DNA from: Actinomycetota bacterium
GTDB taxonomy: Bacteria > Actinomycetota > Acidimicrobiia > Acidimicrobiales > Ilumatobacteraceae
NCBI GenBank assembly: GCA_009701715.1
Contig: WLJO01000015.1
Span: forward strand, 1-50,844
Direction of reading: 5' to 3'
Length of the DNA stretch: 50,844 nucleotides
In this document: positions 1 to 9,923 of the stretch, piece after piece
Layout of the letters: every line of letters starts with the position of its first letter
Position numbering within the stretch: the stretch's first letter is position 1
Notes under the pieces: generated by a model
Seen by the model: only the letters and a program-made list of their open reading frames with translations
Told to the model about the DNA's origin: nothing
Database searches by the model: none
Position numbers and translations under genes: made by a program

Positions 1-1014
<1,014 letters not shown>

Positions 1015-1020
1015 GGTATG

Positions 1021-1049
1021 ACTGTAGACATGAGGAGAACGAATGTCCA
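1021..1049 (-). promoter_or_regulatory. Promoter of the collagen-like gene (leaderless type)
   Basis: On the minus strand a -35 TGGACA (1049-1044) is separated by exactly 17 bp from a -10 TACAGT (1026-1021). The GTG start follows 6 nt later, so the transcript probably begins at or next to the start codon. No Shine-Dalgarno site is present. This is the best complete -35/-10 pair in the window. Confidence 0.6.
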
Positions 1050-1172
1050 CGGCAGGCACCGAAGCGGGACACTTCTACAGGTTGCCGAAGGTCACGTGTA
1101 GTATCGGTCCGACTACTCGTTCACTCACCGTAACATTATTTCACCAGATGCGACAGGTGTTGCCCCCAAGCC

Positions 1173-4100
1173 ATGACTGCCGAACCGCTTAGTTCACCCG
1201 CCCGGCAGACAACCCCCGCTCTGGTCCGTTGGTGGCGAAGGTTGGACCACCCTCTCGGCCTCACCGGGATCATTGTCATCGCCGTGGTGGTCCGCCTGCT
1301 CCTCGCTCCCCATTTCGGCTTCTACGGGGACCTGCGGTACTTCCGGGAATGGGCAGGCCGCCTTCAGGAGCGGGGGCTACGTCACTTCTACGCCCCGGAC
1401 TATTTCGCCGACTACCCACCGGGATACCTCTACGTCCTCGCGTTCCTCGGGAAGATCCAACAGTCGCCCGGCTACCAACTCCTCAAGCTGCCGATCCTGA
1501 TCGGCGACCTTGCCCTTGCCTGGTGCACCGCACTCCTTGCCGCCCGCCTAGCACCTGAGTCGGTCCGCCGGCGCCTGCCGATCCGCCCGATCGTGCTGGT
1601 TGCCGTGCTCTTCAACCCGGCAGTCCTCGGTGTGGGGGCCGTTTGGGGCCAGGTCGACTCCGTGCCTTCCTCGATGGTGATGGGCACCCTGTTACTGCTC
1701 CTCACCGGACGCCGCAGCGTTGCTCGTGACCTCAGTGGCATGGTGCTGTTCGCCGGGGCGCTCGCGATCAAGCCGCAGGCCGGCTTCCTTGCCCCGGTGC
1801 TTGCATACATTCTCATCCGGCGTTACGTCGTCGACACGCCTGCGGCGCAGCGCCTCGTCGGGGCGGCGCGACTCGTGCTCATCACCGTCGTGTCGGGCTC
1901 CATCTGGGCATTCTCCGGCGTGCCCTTCGGCCTGTCGCCGAGCGGCCTCGTCAACTTCCTGCGCAACTCAGCAAAGACCTATCCGGTGACGAGCGCAAAC
2001 GCCTTCAACTTCTGGGGCCTGTTCGGCTTCTTCAAACGTGACTCCGACAACTTCTGGAACGGCCAGTTCGAGGTAGTCAAGGTCTTCGGTGTCAAGGCGA
2101 ACACCTTCGGAACGATCATCGTGGGCCTCGGAGCGATCGCTCTGCTCTGGGCAGCCCACCGTGCCATCACTCGCGGTTGCAATCAGGCGCGCACGCTCAT
2201 CGCAACCGCTGTGGCCACGAACCTGCTCGCGTACACCATGCTCACGCGGATGCACGAGCGGTACATGTTTCCGGTGATCGCGTGCCTCGGCCCGCTCCTC
2301 ATGTGGCGCTGGTTCCGGGCCGCATACTGGACGCTGTCGATCCTGTTCGTGCTCAACTTGTGGTACCCCTTCGCGCTGTACAACGGGCAGTGGGACGCAA
2401 GCGGCCGCGTCGGGCGCGTCTACGGGCTCACGATCCAGCCATGGTTCCGGTGGTTCTTCGGCAACATCGACGCCGTCGACACCGGGCAGAAGAAACTGTG
2501 GTCATTCCTCGTCGTCGTGGTGACCGTTGCCTTCGTCGCCATGTACTACCGGTGGCTGCTCCGCCCGCAACTGCCGCGCGTTTGGGCAACGCAGATGCTC
2601 GCGCCAGGGCGTTTCGACAGCGTTCCGGGCAGGGGTCGACCGGTACCGCCAGCACCCGAGCGGGCCGCGGCCCGCGACGCAACTGGAAACAACGAGCAGA
2701 CCGCTTCGGAACCCGACACCGAACTGCCGCCCGCCCCGCTGGCGCGCACGGCGATCGCGGCCCTTCACCGTGTCCGGACGGCGATCCCGCTGCCGGGGGC
2801 CGAAAAGCCGGCACCGTCGGGTTGGCTTCGGCACGGACCACGCTCGCTCGTTGCGCTCGCCTGCACCTTCGGCCTGCTGGCGCTCCGCGGCGAGTTGCGG
2901 TCCGCACGCACGCTCAACGACAGTACGTTCCACCTCCAGATGATCCGGTGGGCATCGGGACAGTTGGAGCGGGGTCGCTTGCCGCTCGACGGATGGTTTC
3001 CGGACCTCACCCTCGGCTCCTCGTTCTTCCACCATTACCAGAGCCTGCCGTACACGGTGACGGCGATCCTCGGCCGCATTCTGCACATGAGCGTCAGCAA
3101 CATGTACCTCTGGATCCTGTACCTGCTCGTGTCCCTGTGGCCGATCTCGGTCTATTGGGGTGGGCGACTCATGGGCTGGGGACGATGGGCCGCATCGGCT
3201 GCGGCACTCGTCAGTCCGCTCATCGTGAGCATCCCGAGTTACGGCTACGAGCACGGCAGCTACACGTTCCAGGGTTGGGGCGTGTACACACAACTGTGGG
3301 GCATGTGGTTGCTCCCCCTCACGTGGGGGCTGATGTCACGGGCAATCCGCCTCGGCCGCGGGTACCCACTGGCCGCGCTCGCGCTGGCGCTGACGATCGC
3401 AACCCATCTAATGACGGGTTACCTCGCGGTCCTCTGTCTACCCGTGCTCGGTCTCCTCACGAACAAGCAGTTCGGCGCACGCGTTCGGCGAACGGCCCTG
3501 CTCGGCGCAGGTGGTCTCCTGACGGCTGCCTGGGTACTCGTACCTCTCCTCACCGACAAGAAGTACTCGGCACAGTCCACCTTCTACAAGGGGACGCTGT
3601 ACAACGACTCGTACGGGGCCAAGGTGATCCTCGGGTGGCTGTTCCGAGGATCGCTCTACGACGGCAGGCACCTGCCGGTCATCACGATCCTCGCCGCAGT
3701 CGGATTCGTCGTGTGCGCGCTCCACCTCGGTCAAGAACGCGCCCGTATCGTGCTCGGCCTCTGGACCCTCAGCCTGCTGCTCTACTTCGGCCGCGTCACC
3801 TGGAAGTCGGTGATCGACGTGCTCCCGGGCAGCGAGGACCTCCAGATGCACCGATTCATCATCGGTGTCCAGATGGCAGGGATCCTTCTCGCGGGTATCG
3901 GTACCGTGGCCCTCGCGCGGCTCGTCGTCCAGGGGGCCACCACTGTCTGGGATCGCTACGGGAGCGCCGGCTCACCGACCCCCGCCGCCAAGAACTCGAT
4001 CCCGTCGCTGGTTAGTGCCGCCGCGGTCGTTGTCCTCGGAGCGATCGCTCTCAGCCCCTCGTGGCGCAACACCTGGGACTACGACCGCGGCGGATGGGCG

Positions 4101-5009
4101 TTCATCGACCAGCAGCGTGACTACGACCGTATCGACGGCCCCGAGGTCAGCGCCCTCCTGCAGATTGCCAACAACCGGGGGGACGGCCGCGTCTATGCCG
4201 GCACGCGCGGCAACTGGGGTCCGTCGTACAAAGTGGGCTTCGTGCCCGTCCTTCACTACACCAGCCACAACGACACCGACGGCGTCGGCTTCACCTTCCG
4301 TACGGTCCAGTCGCTGACCACGGACATCGAAGCGTCCTTCGACGAGAACAACCTGTCGCAGTACGAGATGCTGAACGTCAGGTACATAATCGCGCCTACC
4401 TCCCGCGTCCCCGCGGTGCCCCACACCGTGGTCCAGACGCTCGGGGGCAGCACGCTCTACGCGATCGAGACCACTGGCTACTTCCAGGTTGTGGATCGCG
4501 TCGGCTCGATCAGCGCGAATCGTGTTGACATCAACGACGCAACCGCCGCATTCCGCGGCTCGGACCAGGCGAGCCGCAGCGTGTACCCGGGCATCGCCTT
4601 CGATGGGGACAAACCCCTCCCCGACACCGTCACCGCCGCGACCGACTCGCCGCCGGGCACCGTGATCAACCAATCGAACCAACGGGCCGACGGGATTTTC
4701 GAGGCAACGGTCTCGGCACAACGACGGTCGGTTGTGGTGCTCAAGGCAACCTACGACCCGGGTTGGCGCGTCACCGTCGACGGCGAGAGCGCGAACACCG
4801 TGATGATGGCGCCGAGCATCGTCGGCGTCGAGGTCGAGCCCGGGCAGCACACGATCCGCTTCTCGTACCGCTCCTACCCGCACTACCCCTGGCTGTTCCT
4901 ACTGGGCGCCCTCGCGCTGCTCTCGCTCGGCCTGTGGCCACGCAGGGAGCAAGTACTTGTGTACGCACAACGGGCCGCCCGGCGGTTTCGCCCGCGGCCC
5001 GGTCGCTAG
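1173..5009 (+). CDS. Giant membrane protein with two GT-C glycosyltransferase-like modules
   Basis: 1278 aa. The first module (about residues 25-475) has roughly a dozen hydrophobic helices, an acidic first loop (GDLRYF, D53) followed by DYPPGYLY, and so resembles GT-C mannosyltransferases that use lipid-phosphate sugars. A Pro/Ala/Glu-rich cytoplasmic-looking linker covers about 485-545. The second module starts about residue 553. It has its own acidic first loop (LNDSTFHLQ, D583), more helices to about 960, then a long soluble domain (about 965-1230) with a WRVTVDG strand, one last membrane helix and a basic tail. The second module resembles the membrane family annotated as '6-pyruvoyl-tetrahydropterin synthase-related' and YfhO-like proteins. 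The next gene, 19 bp downstream, probably makes the lipid-linked donor. Acceptor and sugar are unknown. The ATG has no clear SD. Confidence 0.75.
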   Translation: MTAEPLSSPARQTTPALVRWWRRLDHPLGLTGIIVIAVVVRLLLAPHFGFYGDLRYFREWAGRLQERGLRHFYAPDYFADYPPGYLYVLAFLGKIQQSPGYQLLKLPILIGDLALAWCTALLAARLAPESVRRRLPIRPIVLVAVLFNPAVLGVGAVWGQVDSVPSSMVMGTLLLLLTGRRSVARDLSGMVLFAGALAIKPQAGFLAPVLAYILIRRYVVDTPAAQRLVGAARLVLITVVSGSIWAFSGVPFGLSPSGLVNFLRNSAKTYPVTSANAFNFWGLFGFFKRDSDNFWNGQFEVVKVFGVKANTFGTIIVGLGAIALLWAAHRAITRGCNQARTLIATAVATNLLAYTMLTRMHERYMFPVIACLGPLLMWRWFRAAYWTLSILFVLNLWYPFALYNGQWDASGRVGRVYGLTIQPWFRWFFGNIDAVDTGQKKLWSFLVVVVTVAFVAMYYRWLLRPQLPRVWATQMLAPGRFDSVPGRGRPVPPAPERAAARDATGNNEQTASEPDTELPPAPLARTAIAALHRVRTAIPLPGAEKPAPSGWLRHGPRSLVALACTFGLLALRGELRSARTLNDSTFHLQMIRWASGQLERGRLPLDGWFPDLTLGSSFFHHYQSLPYTVTAILGRILHMSVSNMYLWILYLLVSLWPISVYWGGRLMGWGRWAASAAALVSPLIVSIPSYGYEHGSYTFQGWGVYTQLWGMWLLPLTWGLMSRAIRLGRGYPLAALALALTIATHLMTGYLAVLCLPVLGLLTNKQFGARVRRTALLGAGGLLTAAWVLVPLLTDKKYSAQSTFYKGTLYNDSYGAKVILGWLFRGSLYDGRHLPVITILAAVGFVVCALHLGQERARIVLGLWTLSLLLYFGRVTWKSVIDVLPGSEDLQMHRFIIGVQMAGILLAGIGTVALARLVVQGATTVWDRYGSAGSPTPAAKNSIPSLVSAAAVVVLGAIALSPSWRNTWDYDRGGWAFIDQQRDYDRIDGPEVSALLQIANNRGDGRVYAGTRGNWGPSYKVGFVPVLHYTSHNDTDGVGFTFRTVQSLTTDIEASFDENNLSQYEMLNVRYIIAPTSRVPAVPHTVVQTLGGSTLYAIETTGYFQVVDRVGSISANRVDINDATAAFRGSDQASRSVYPGIAFDGDKPLPDTVTAATDSPPGTVINQSNQRADGIFEATVSAQRRSVVVLKATYDPGWRVTVDGESANTVMMAPSIVGVEVEPGQHTIRFSYRSYPHYPWLFLLGALALLSLGLWPRREQVLVYAQRAARRFRPRPGR

Positions 5010-5028
5010 CATCACGGACGAGGTGGAC

Positions 5029-5790
5029 ATGAATCCTGAACCGTCGAACAACCCCCGGTCCGACGCCCGTACGGCCTCGGTGGATGTCGTCATCCCCGTG
5101 TACAACGAACAGGTGGTGCTGGAGAGCAGCGTTAACACGCTGCGCGACTTCCTCATCGCCAACTGTCCGTACCGGTGGAGGATCCTCATAGCGAACAACG
5201 CGTCGAAGGACCGCACGCTCAAGATCGCTCAGCGCCTCGCCGAGACCTACCCCGGCGAGGTGGACGTGGTTCATCTCGACCAGAAGGGCCGGGGACGGGC
5301 ACTCAAGAAGGCGTGGTCCGCCTCTACTGCCGACGTGATGGCCTACATGGACGTCGACCTGTCAACCAATCTCGATCACTTCATGACGCTCGTCACCCCA
5401 ATCGTCGAGGGCAGATATCACCTCGCAACGGGTTCGCGCCTCATGCCCGGCGCACGGGTCAAACGCCAGCCGAAGCGGGAGATCATCTCGCGCTGCTACA
5501 ACCTCATCGTGAGGGCGATGTTCCCCTCACGGAAGTTCTTCGACGCGCAGTGTGGCTTCAAGGCAATCGACGCGGCGGTCCGCACCGAGTTGCTCCCTCA
5601 CATCGTCGACAATGCCTGGTTCTTCGACACCGAACTGCTCCTGCGGGCGGAACAGCGCGGGTGGCGCGTCTGGGAGATCCCGGTGGAGTGGGTGGAGGAT
5701 CTCGACACCAGGGTCAAGATCGTCGACACCGCAATCGAGGACCTCAAGGGTCTGGCGCGCGTGCGGGTTACCCGGCTAAAGGCGCGCTGA
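5029..5790 (+). CDS. Polyprenyl (dolichyl)-phosphate sugar synthase, GT2 family
   Basis: 253 aa. The ATG at 5029 has a GAGG motif a few bases upstream and is preferred over the longer frame that would overlap the preceding gene. The GT-A fold motifs are visible: VVIPVYNE near the start for nucleotide-sugar binding, a DVDLSTN metal-binding motif near residue 105, then GSRLMPGA and a QCGFKAI segment typical of dolichyl-phosphate glucosyl/mannosyltransferases. There is no C-terminal membrane domain. It is expected to transfer glucose or mannose from a nucleotide sugar to polyprenyl phosphate on the cytoplasmic face, supplying the upstream GT-C protein with which it forms an operon. The exact sugar cannot be read from the sequence. 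It ends 4 bp from the convergent acyl-CoA dehydrogenase gene. Confidence 0.82.
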   Translation: MNPEPSNNPRSDARTASVDVVIPVYNEQVVLESSVNTLRDFLIANCPYRWRILIANNASKDRTLKIAQRLAETYPGEVDVVHLDQKGRGRALKKAWSASTADVMAYMDVDLSTNLDHFMTLVTPIVEGRYHLATGSRLMPGARVKRQPKREIISRCYNLIVRAMFPSRKFFDAQCGFKAIDAAVRTELLPHIVDNAWFFDTELLLRAEQRGWRVWEIPVEWVEDLDTRVKIVDTAIEDLKGLARVRVTRLKAR

Positions 5791-5794
5791 ACAC

Positions 5795-7045
5795 CTAACC
5801 GTTCTTCGGGAGGTCCTTGAACGGCGTGGCCCGGAAGTCGCCCGGTTCCTTCGGCAGGCCCAGTCCTCGCTCGCCGACGATGTTGCGCTGTACCTGATCG
5901 GTACCGCCGTAGATCGAGGGGGCCGGCGAGTACACCGTCATCTCCTGCACGGCACCGCCGGTGGGCGCGTCCGGCCCCCAGAGCATCGCCCCAGCGCCCA
6001 GCAGTGCCGAACCGACATCCCGTGCGCGCCGAAGCGTGTGCGTCATGAGCATCTTCGCGAGGTTGCCCTCCACGCCCGTGAGGTTCTGGGCGGCACGTGT
6101 GCGCAGCATGTTCAGGCGATTCACCTCGGTGAGTATGTGGAGCTCCGCGAGGTCCTGACGAACCGTCGGGTCGTTGCTCAGTCCACGTTCGCGGGCGATC
6201 CCGATGTATTGCTTCACCGTACCGGCGCCGACAGAGCCGGCCGCTTGCGACGAACGCTCGGCGACGAAGTCCCCGACAGCTCGGTCGAGGTTGTTCGCAA
6301 CCGTGCCGGGGATCGCGACGCCGAAGTTCCCACCACCGCCACTGCCGATCGAGGCCCGCTCAAACGTCAGCGTCGTGTTGGCCACCGCCCATCCGTTGTT
6401 CAGCCCACCGATCACCATGTCGCGGTGCACGCGCGCCTCGGTGATGAACACCTCGTTGAACATCGCCCGGCCGGTCATCTCGCGCAACGGACGAACCTCC
6501 ACACCCGGTTGGTGCATGTCGAGCGCGAAGAACGTGATCCCCTGGTGCTTGGGCAGATCGAAGTTGGTACGGGCAAGCAGCATCCCGCGATCGGCCCACT
6601 GACCCCCCGTGGTCCAGACCTTCTGCCCGGTGATGACGTACTCGTCACCGTCGAGTTCCGCTCGGCACTGCATGCCCGCAAGGTCCGATCCCGAGTTCGG
6701 CTCGCTGAACAACTGGCACCAGGCCGCTTCCCCAAGGAGGATCTCCCGGATCAGCGTCTGCTTCTGCGTCTCGGTGCCGTGGACGGCAATCGTCGGCGAG
6801 ACGAGCGAAATGCCCATCCCGAGCGGGGGCCCGACACAGCCCGCCTTGGTGAGTGCCGAGTTCACCGGGGCGAGGAGGTCCCTCGAGTACCCGAGCCCGC
6901 CAACCTCGACCGGCAACATCGGCGCGGAATAACCGGATGCCGCGAGCCGCGCCCACCACTCCCTCACGCTCAGCGCAGGGTCCCAATTGGCCCCGATCCA
7001 CGCCTCAACCCCTGCCTGCACCTGTTCGACCGTTGTGTTGGACAT
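5795..7045 (-). CDS. Acyl-CoA dehydrogenase family protein
   Basis: 416 aa, the usual family length. The start at 7045 (MSNTTVEQV) lies 8 nt below a TACAGT hexamer and replaces a longer frame with a non-coding-like N-terminus. Visible family features are the substrate/FAD region (QLFSEPNSGSD, then ITGQKVWTTGGQWAD) and the C-terminal FAD-contact segment (YGGTDQVQRNIVGER). The equivalent of the medium-chain enzyme's catalytic Glu in that last motif is Gly or Asp here, so the base must come from elsewhere, as in other FadE subgroups. It probably oxidises an acyl- or steroid-derived CoA thioester to the 2-enoyl-CoA. It is divergent from an SDR gene and near an enoyl-CoA hydratase relative. Confidence 0.88.
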   Translation of the reverse strand: MSNTTVEQVQAGVEAWIGANWDPALSVREWWARLAASGYSAPMLPVEVGGLGYSRDLLAPVNSALTKAGCVGPPLGMGISLVSPTIAVHGTETQKQTLIREILLGEAAWCQLFSEPNSGSDLAGMQCRAELDGDEYVITGQKVWTTGGQWADRGMLLARTNFDLPKHQGITFFALDMHQPGVEVRPLREMTGRAMFNEVFITEARVHRDMVIGGLNNGWAVANTTLTFERASIGSGGGGNFGVAIPGTVANNLDRAVGDFVAERSSQAAGSVGAGTVKQYIGIARERGLSNDPTVRQDLAELHILTEVNRLNMLRTRAAQNLTGVEGNLAKMLMTHTLRRARDVGSALLGAGAMLWGPDAPTGGAVQEMTVYSPAPSIYGGTDQVQRNIVGERGLGLPKEPGDFRATPFKDLPKNG

Positions 7046-7053
7046 GTCCCGGG

Positions 7054-7059
7054 ACTGTA
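7054..7059 (-). promoter_or_regulatory. -10 TACAGT for the acyl-CoA dehydrogenase gene
   Basis: TACAGT followed by 8 nt and the ATG at 7045. It is the same hexamer as at the collagen-like gene. No SD lies between, so a leaderless or near-leaderless transcript is likely. Confidence 0.45.
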
Positions 7060-7113
7060 GGTGCTCGCAGGCTCGCTCGCCTCGAGGCACCCATCTCGGC
7101 TAGACCACGACGC

Positions 7114-7887
7114 ATGCATTCCGATCTGGACCGTCTTATCAACCTCACCGGCCGGGTGGCCATCGTTACCGGTGGATCCCGAGGTCTCGGCCGGGCAATG
7201 GCAATCGGCCTCGCCAAGGCTGGTGCCTCGGTCGTTGTTGCGAGCCGCAAGGTAGACGCCTGCCAGGAGGTCGTGGACGAGATCGTGGCACTCGGCGGGA
7301 GGGCAACGGCCATACCGGTGCGCATGCAGGAGCACGAGGACATCGAGGCGCTCGTGGCAACTGCCGTGGCCCGACTTGGACGGCTCGACATCGTGGTGAA
7401 CAATGCCGCAACGGTGCTCGACCGTTCGCTCGAGGCAATGACCCCCGAGGCGTTCACCGGGGCATTCAGCACGAACCTGCTTGGTCCGCTCCTGCTGACG
7501 AAGGCGGCGGCACCCCACCTTGCCGAACACGGTGTCGGGGCGATCCTGAACATCTCGTCGATTGCGGCAGTGCGCGCCACGCCCACGCGCTACCTATACC
7601 CGGCCGTCAAGTCCGCCCTGCTGCAGCACACCCGATCGTTGGCGGCCCACCTGGCGCCGCAATCCATCCGCGTCAACGCGATCATGCCCGGAACCTTCCG
7701 CACCGACATGGTAGAAAAGGCGTACACCGAGGACCAACTGGCCGAGACCGCTGGCCACACACCGCTCGGACGTGTGGCGGAACCGACCGAACTCGTCGGT
7801 CCCGCCCTGTTCCTCGTGAGCGACATGAGTTCCTACGTGACGGGGGCCGTGCTCACCGTTGACGGTGGCCAGACCCTCATCGCGTGA
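7114..7887 (+). CDS. Short-chain dehydrogenase/reductase
   Basis: 257 aa classical SDR. The start at 7114 (MHSDLDRLINLTGR) places the dinucleotide-binding TGGSRGLGRA motif at the usual distance. A NNAAT motif supports the central sheet, and catalytic Ser and Tyr-x-x-x-Lys are visible in NISSIAA and YPAVK. The C-terminal TVDGGQTL motif is standard. It probably catalyses NAD(P)-dependent oxidation or reduction of a hydroxyl/keto group, perhaps of a 3-hydroxyacyl or steroid substrate given the neighbours, though the substrate cannot be assigned. It is divergent from the acyl-CoA dehydrogenase (68 bp apart). A weak -10-like TAGACC lies 7 nt upstream of the start. Confidence 0.88.
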   Translation: MHSDLDRLINLTGRVAIVTGGSRGLGRAMAIGLAKAGASVVVASRKVDACQEVVDEIVALGGRATAIPVRMQEHEDIEALVATAVARLGRLDIVVNNAATVLDRSLEAMTPEAFTGAFSTNLLGPLLLTKAAAPHLAEHGVGAILNISSIAAVRATPTRYLYPAVKSALLQHTRSLAAHLAPQSIRVNAIMPGTFRTDMVEKAYTEDQLAETAGHTPLGRVAEPTELVGPALFLVSDMSSYVTGAVLTVDGGQTLIA

Positions 7888-7890
7888 AGG

Positions 7891-8700
7891 TCAGCTGTGC
7901 GGGCCGCCGTACACCGTGCGCGGGGTCTCCCCCTTGTCGAAGCGGGCCTGGGCCGCTGCCATTGTCTCGATGGCGGCAGGGCTACCGCTGAACGACTGGA
8001 AAATCATCTGGTCGTTCATGACCGAGTCCGCAATCTTCAAGATGTTGTCGCCCTCAGTGAGCATCCGCTTGATGCCCTGCAGTGCTGCCGGCGGGCGGTC
8101 CGCCATGATCGACGCCCACTCGAGCGCCACCTCCACGGCCTTGCCGGTAGGAACCACACGGTTGACGCCGCCCAGTTCGTAGAGGCGCTGGGCAGTGATC
8201 GGGAAGCCGAGCAACACCATCTCGGCGGTCGCCGTACGGCCGATGAGGTGACGAAGCCGTGACGTACCGCCGATGCCCGTCCCCACGCCGATACCGACCT
8301 CCGGCTGGCCGAAGAGCGCCTGCTCCTCGGCAATGCGAAGGTCGCACGCCCAGCCGAGTTCGCAGCCCCCGCCGTTCGTGTCCCCCGACACTGCGGCGAT
8401 CGTGACGAGGTCCGTCTGATTCAGTTCGTTGAGACACTCGAACCACGCCCCGCCCTCACCGGTCGTCGGCTGCCCGGTCATGGTGTTGATGAGGTCCGTG
8501 AGCCACGCGTGCTCGAACCAGTGCCCGGGAACCCCGGACGCGAGCACGGCAACCCGCGCGCCTCCCTCTCGTGCTTCCTTGAGCGCGGCCGACAGTTCGC
8601 CGATTGCCTTCCAAGACCCAAAGTTGATGATTGCCGGGTTCGTCATCGTGATGAGCGCAACGCCCTCACGCGGACGCTGCAGCGAAACAAGTTCTCCCAT
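7891..8700 (-). CDS. Enoyl-CoA hydratase/isomerase family protein, atypical
   Basis: 269 aa. The ATG at 8700 has a strong SD (GGGGAGG, 5 nt upstream). The crotonase fold is recognisable from the oxyanion-hole segment NGGGCELGWACDLRIA and from FGQPEVGIG with the Glu used by hydratases, followed by GRTATAEMVLLG. The first oxyanion segment, normally SAGAD-like, is replaced by GHWFEHAWL, and the N-terminal NALN-type motif is replaced by IINFGSW. The substrate may therefore be unusual. It converges with the SDR gene 3 bp away. Calling it a true hydratase would be a guess. Confidence 0.8.
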   Translation of the reverse strand: MGELVSLQRPREGVALITMTNPAIINFGSWKAIGELSAALKEAREGGARVAVLASGVPGHWFEHAWLTDLINTMTGQPTTGEGGAWFECLNELNQTDLVTIAAVSGDTNGGGCELGWACDLRIAEEQALFGQPEVGIGVGTGIGGTSRLRHLIGRTATAEMVLLGFPITAQRLYELGGVNRVVPTGKAVEVALEWASIMADRPPAALQGIKRMLTEGDNILKIADSVMNDQMIFQSFSGSPAAIETMAAAQARFDKGETPRTVYGGPHS

Positions 8701-8742
8701 GTCGTTCCTCCCCAAGGAATGTCGCCGGAGTGGCGCAGTGGA

Positions 8743-8748
8743 TACGGT
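8743..8748 (+). promoter_or_regulatory. -10 TACGGT for the HDHRxHW membrane protein
   Basis: TACGGT then 8 nt then ATG at 8757, with no SD. It fits the leaderless pattern repeated across the window. No convincing -35. Confidence 0.35.
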
Positions 8749-8756
8749 ACACACTG

Positions 8757-9911
8757 ATGTCGAGCCTGTCCGAAGTGGGCCCCCAAGACGCCCGGGTTTC
8801 GCGGCGTGTCCGGGGACCCGTCGCTGCCCGCATTGTGGTGTCCGTCCTGCTTGCCCTCGTGATCGTGTCCCCGTCCTCGGCGGCGTGGGCCCACGGCGGC
8901 GTCGACAAGGCGGGGTTCTCGAACTACGAAACCAACATCTTGTCCGTGGCGCCCGATACACCGGGGATCGAGGTTTCGACCTTTGGGGTCGACGGTGGCA
9001 TCACGCTGGTGAACCGCTCGTTGCTCGAGGTCGTTGTGCTCGGCTACAACAACGAGCCCTACCTGCGCCTCGACCCCACTGGTACGTACGCCAACCTCAA
9101 CTCGCCTGCTACTTATGTGAACGGGCGACGAGATGCCAATGTGCCGGTGCCGGATGAAGTCACGTCGTCCACGACGCCGAACTGGTACCAGTTGTCCGAC
9201 GGCAATTCGGTCTCGTGGCACGACCACCGCGCTCACTGGATGGGCACCGAGCCGCCCGACGCCGTCCTCGTCGCACCGAACCAGCGCCAGGTCGTGTACC
9301 CGGCCTGGGAGGTGCCCCTGCTGGTCGGCGGGCGCAGCGTCACCGTCACCGGCGAACTCGTCTGGCTCGCTCCTCCAGACCGCACTTCGTGGCTGCTCAT
9401 CTCGCTCGGACTGTTCCTCGGGGCGGTGCTCGTGCTCTGGTTTTTCCGGTCGGTGAACTCGTTCGCGGCGCTCGGCGTGCTGGCCTGTCTCGTGGCAAAC
9501 ACAACCGCGGCTGCGAGCAGGGCTTCGGTCGAACGTGCCGACGTTGCACAGCGCGTTGCATGCTTCATCGCGGGAGGCATCACCCTCATCGCGTTCGGTA
9601 TCGGGCTCGCCCTCAAGAAACGATCCGGCACCCCGTGGTGGTGGGGAGTCGCCGGGGCGGTAGCGATGAGTTACGCCGTGTCGTACCGCCAGGCGTTCTC
9701 GTTCGCAGCGATGGACGGCACGACAGACCCTGCCCGCATCCGTTGGGTGATCGCCGTCCAATTGGGAATTGGTGCAGCGCTCGCCATCACCGCCTTCGTC
9801 TCGACGGTCGAGCGGCGGATGCTCCGCCGTGCCAACGTGCTTGCCCAAAACGAGTTTCCGGGTCTGGACCCGGAGGCGATGCCCACGGAGCCAGACCCGG
9901 AAGTCGAGTAG
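8757..9911 (+). CDS. Exported membrane protein of unknown function with HDHRxHW motif
   Basis: 384 aa from the ATG at 8757. An in-frame ATG at 8730 exists, but 8757 has TACGGT 8 nt upstream. A signal peptide (core about residues 22-45, cleavage near AWAHG) is followed by an extracellular beta-rich domain of about 180 residues. This contains the conserved-looking LGYNNEPYLR, SPATYVN and SWHDHRAHWMG motifs. Five or six membrane helices lie between about 215 and 360, followed by a short acidic tail. I know related actinobacterial proteins only as uncharacterised membrane proteins, sometimes near copper-handling genes. The clustered histidines might bind a metal, but that is only inference. Confidence 0.7.
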   Translation: MSSLSEVGPQDARVSRRVRGPVAARIVVSVLLALVIVSPSSAAWAHGGVDKAGFSNYETNILSVAPDTPGIEVSTFGVDGGITLVNRSLLEVVVLGYNNEPYLRLDPTGTYANLNSPATYVNGRRDANVPVPDEVTSSTTPNWYQLSDGNSVSWHDHRAHWMGTEPPDAVLVAPNQRQVVYPAWEVPLLVGGRSVTVTGELVWLAPPDRTSWLLISLGLFLGAVLVLWFFRSVNSFAALGVLACLVANTTAAASRASVERADVAQRVACFIAGGITLIAFGIGLALKKRSGTPWWWGVAGAVAMSYAVSYRQAFSFAAMDGTTDPARIRWVIAVQLGIGAALAITAFVSTVERRMLRRANVLAQNEFPGLDPEAMPTEPDPEVE

Positions 9912-9923
9912 TTCTGTTGGTGG

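Noticed and set aside
2177-4015. 612-codon plus-strand frame inside the GT-C gene
   Set aside because: It is in a different frame of the same strand, Arg/Pro/His-rich with no domain. It is a high-GC shadow.
8643-9848. 401-codon minus-strand frame opposite the HDHRxHW protein
   Set aside because: The plus strand has a signal peptide and membrane helices. This frame spans the promoter and the hydratase SD.
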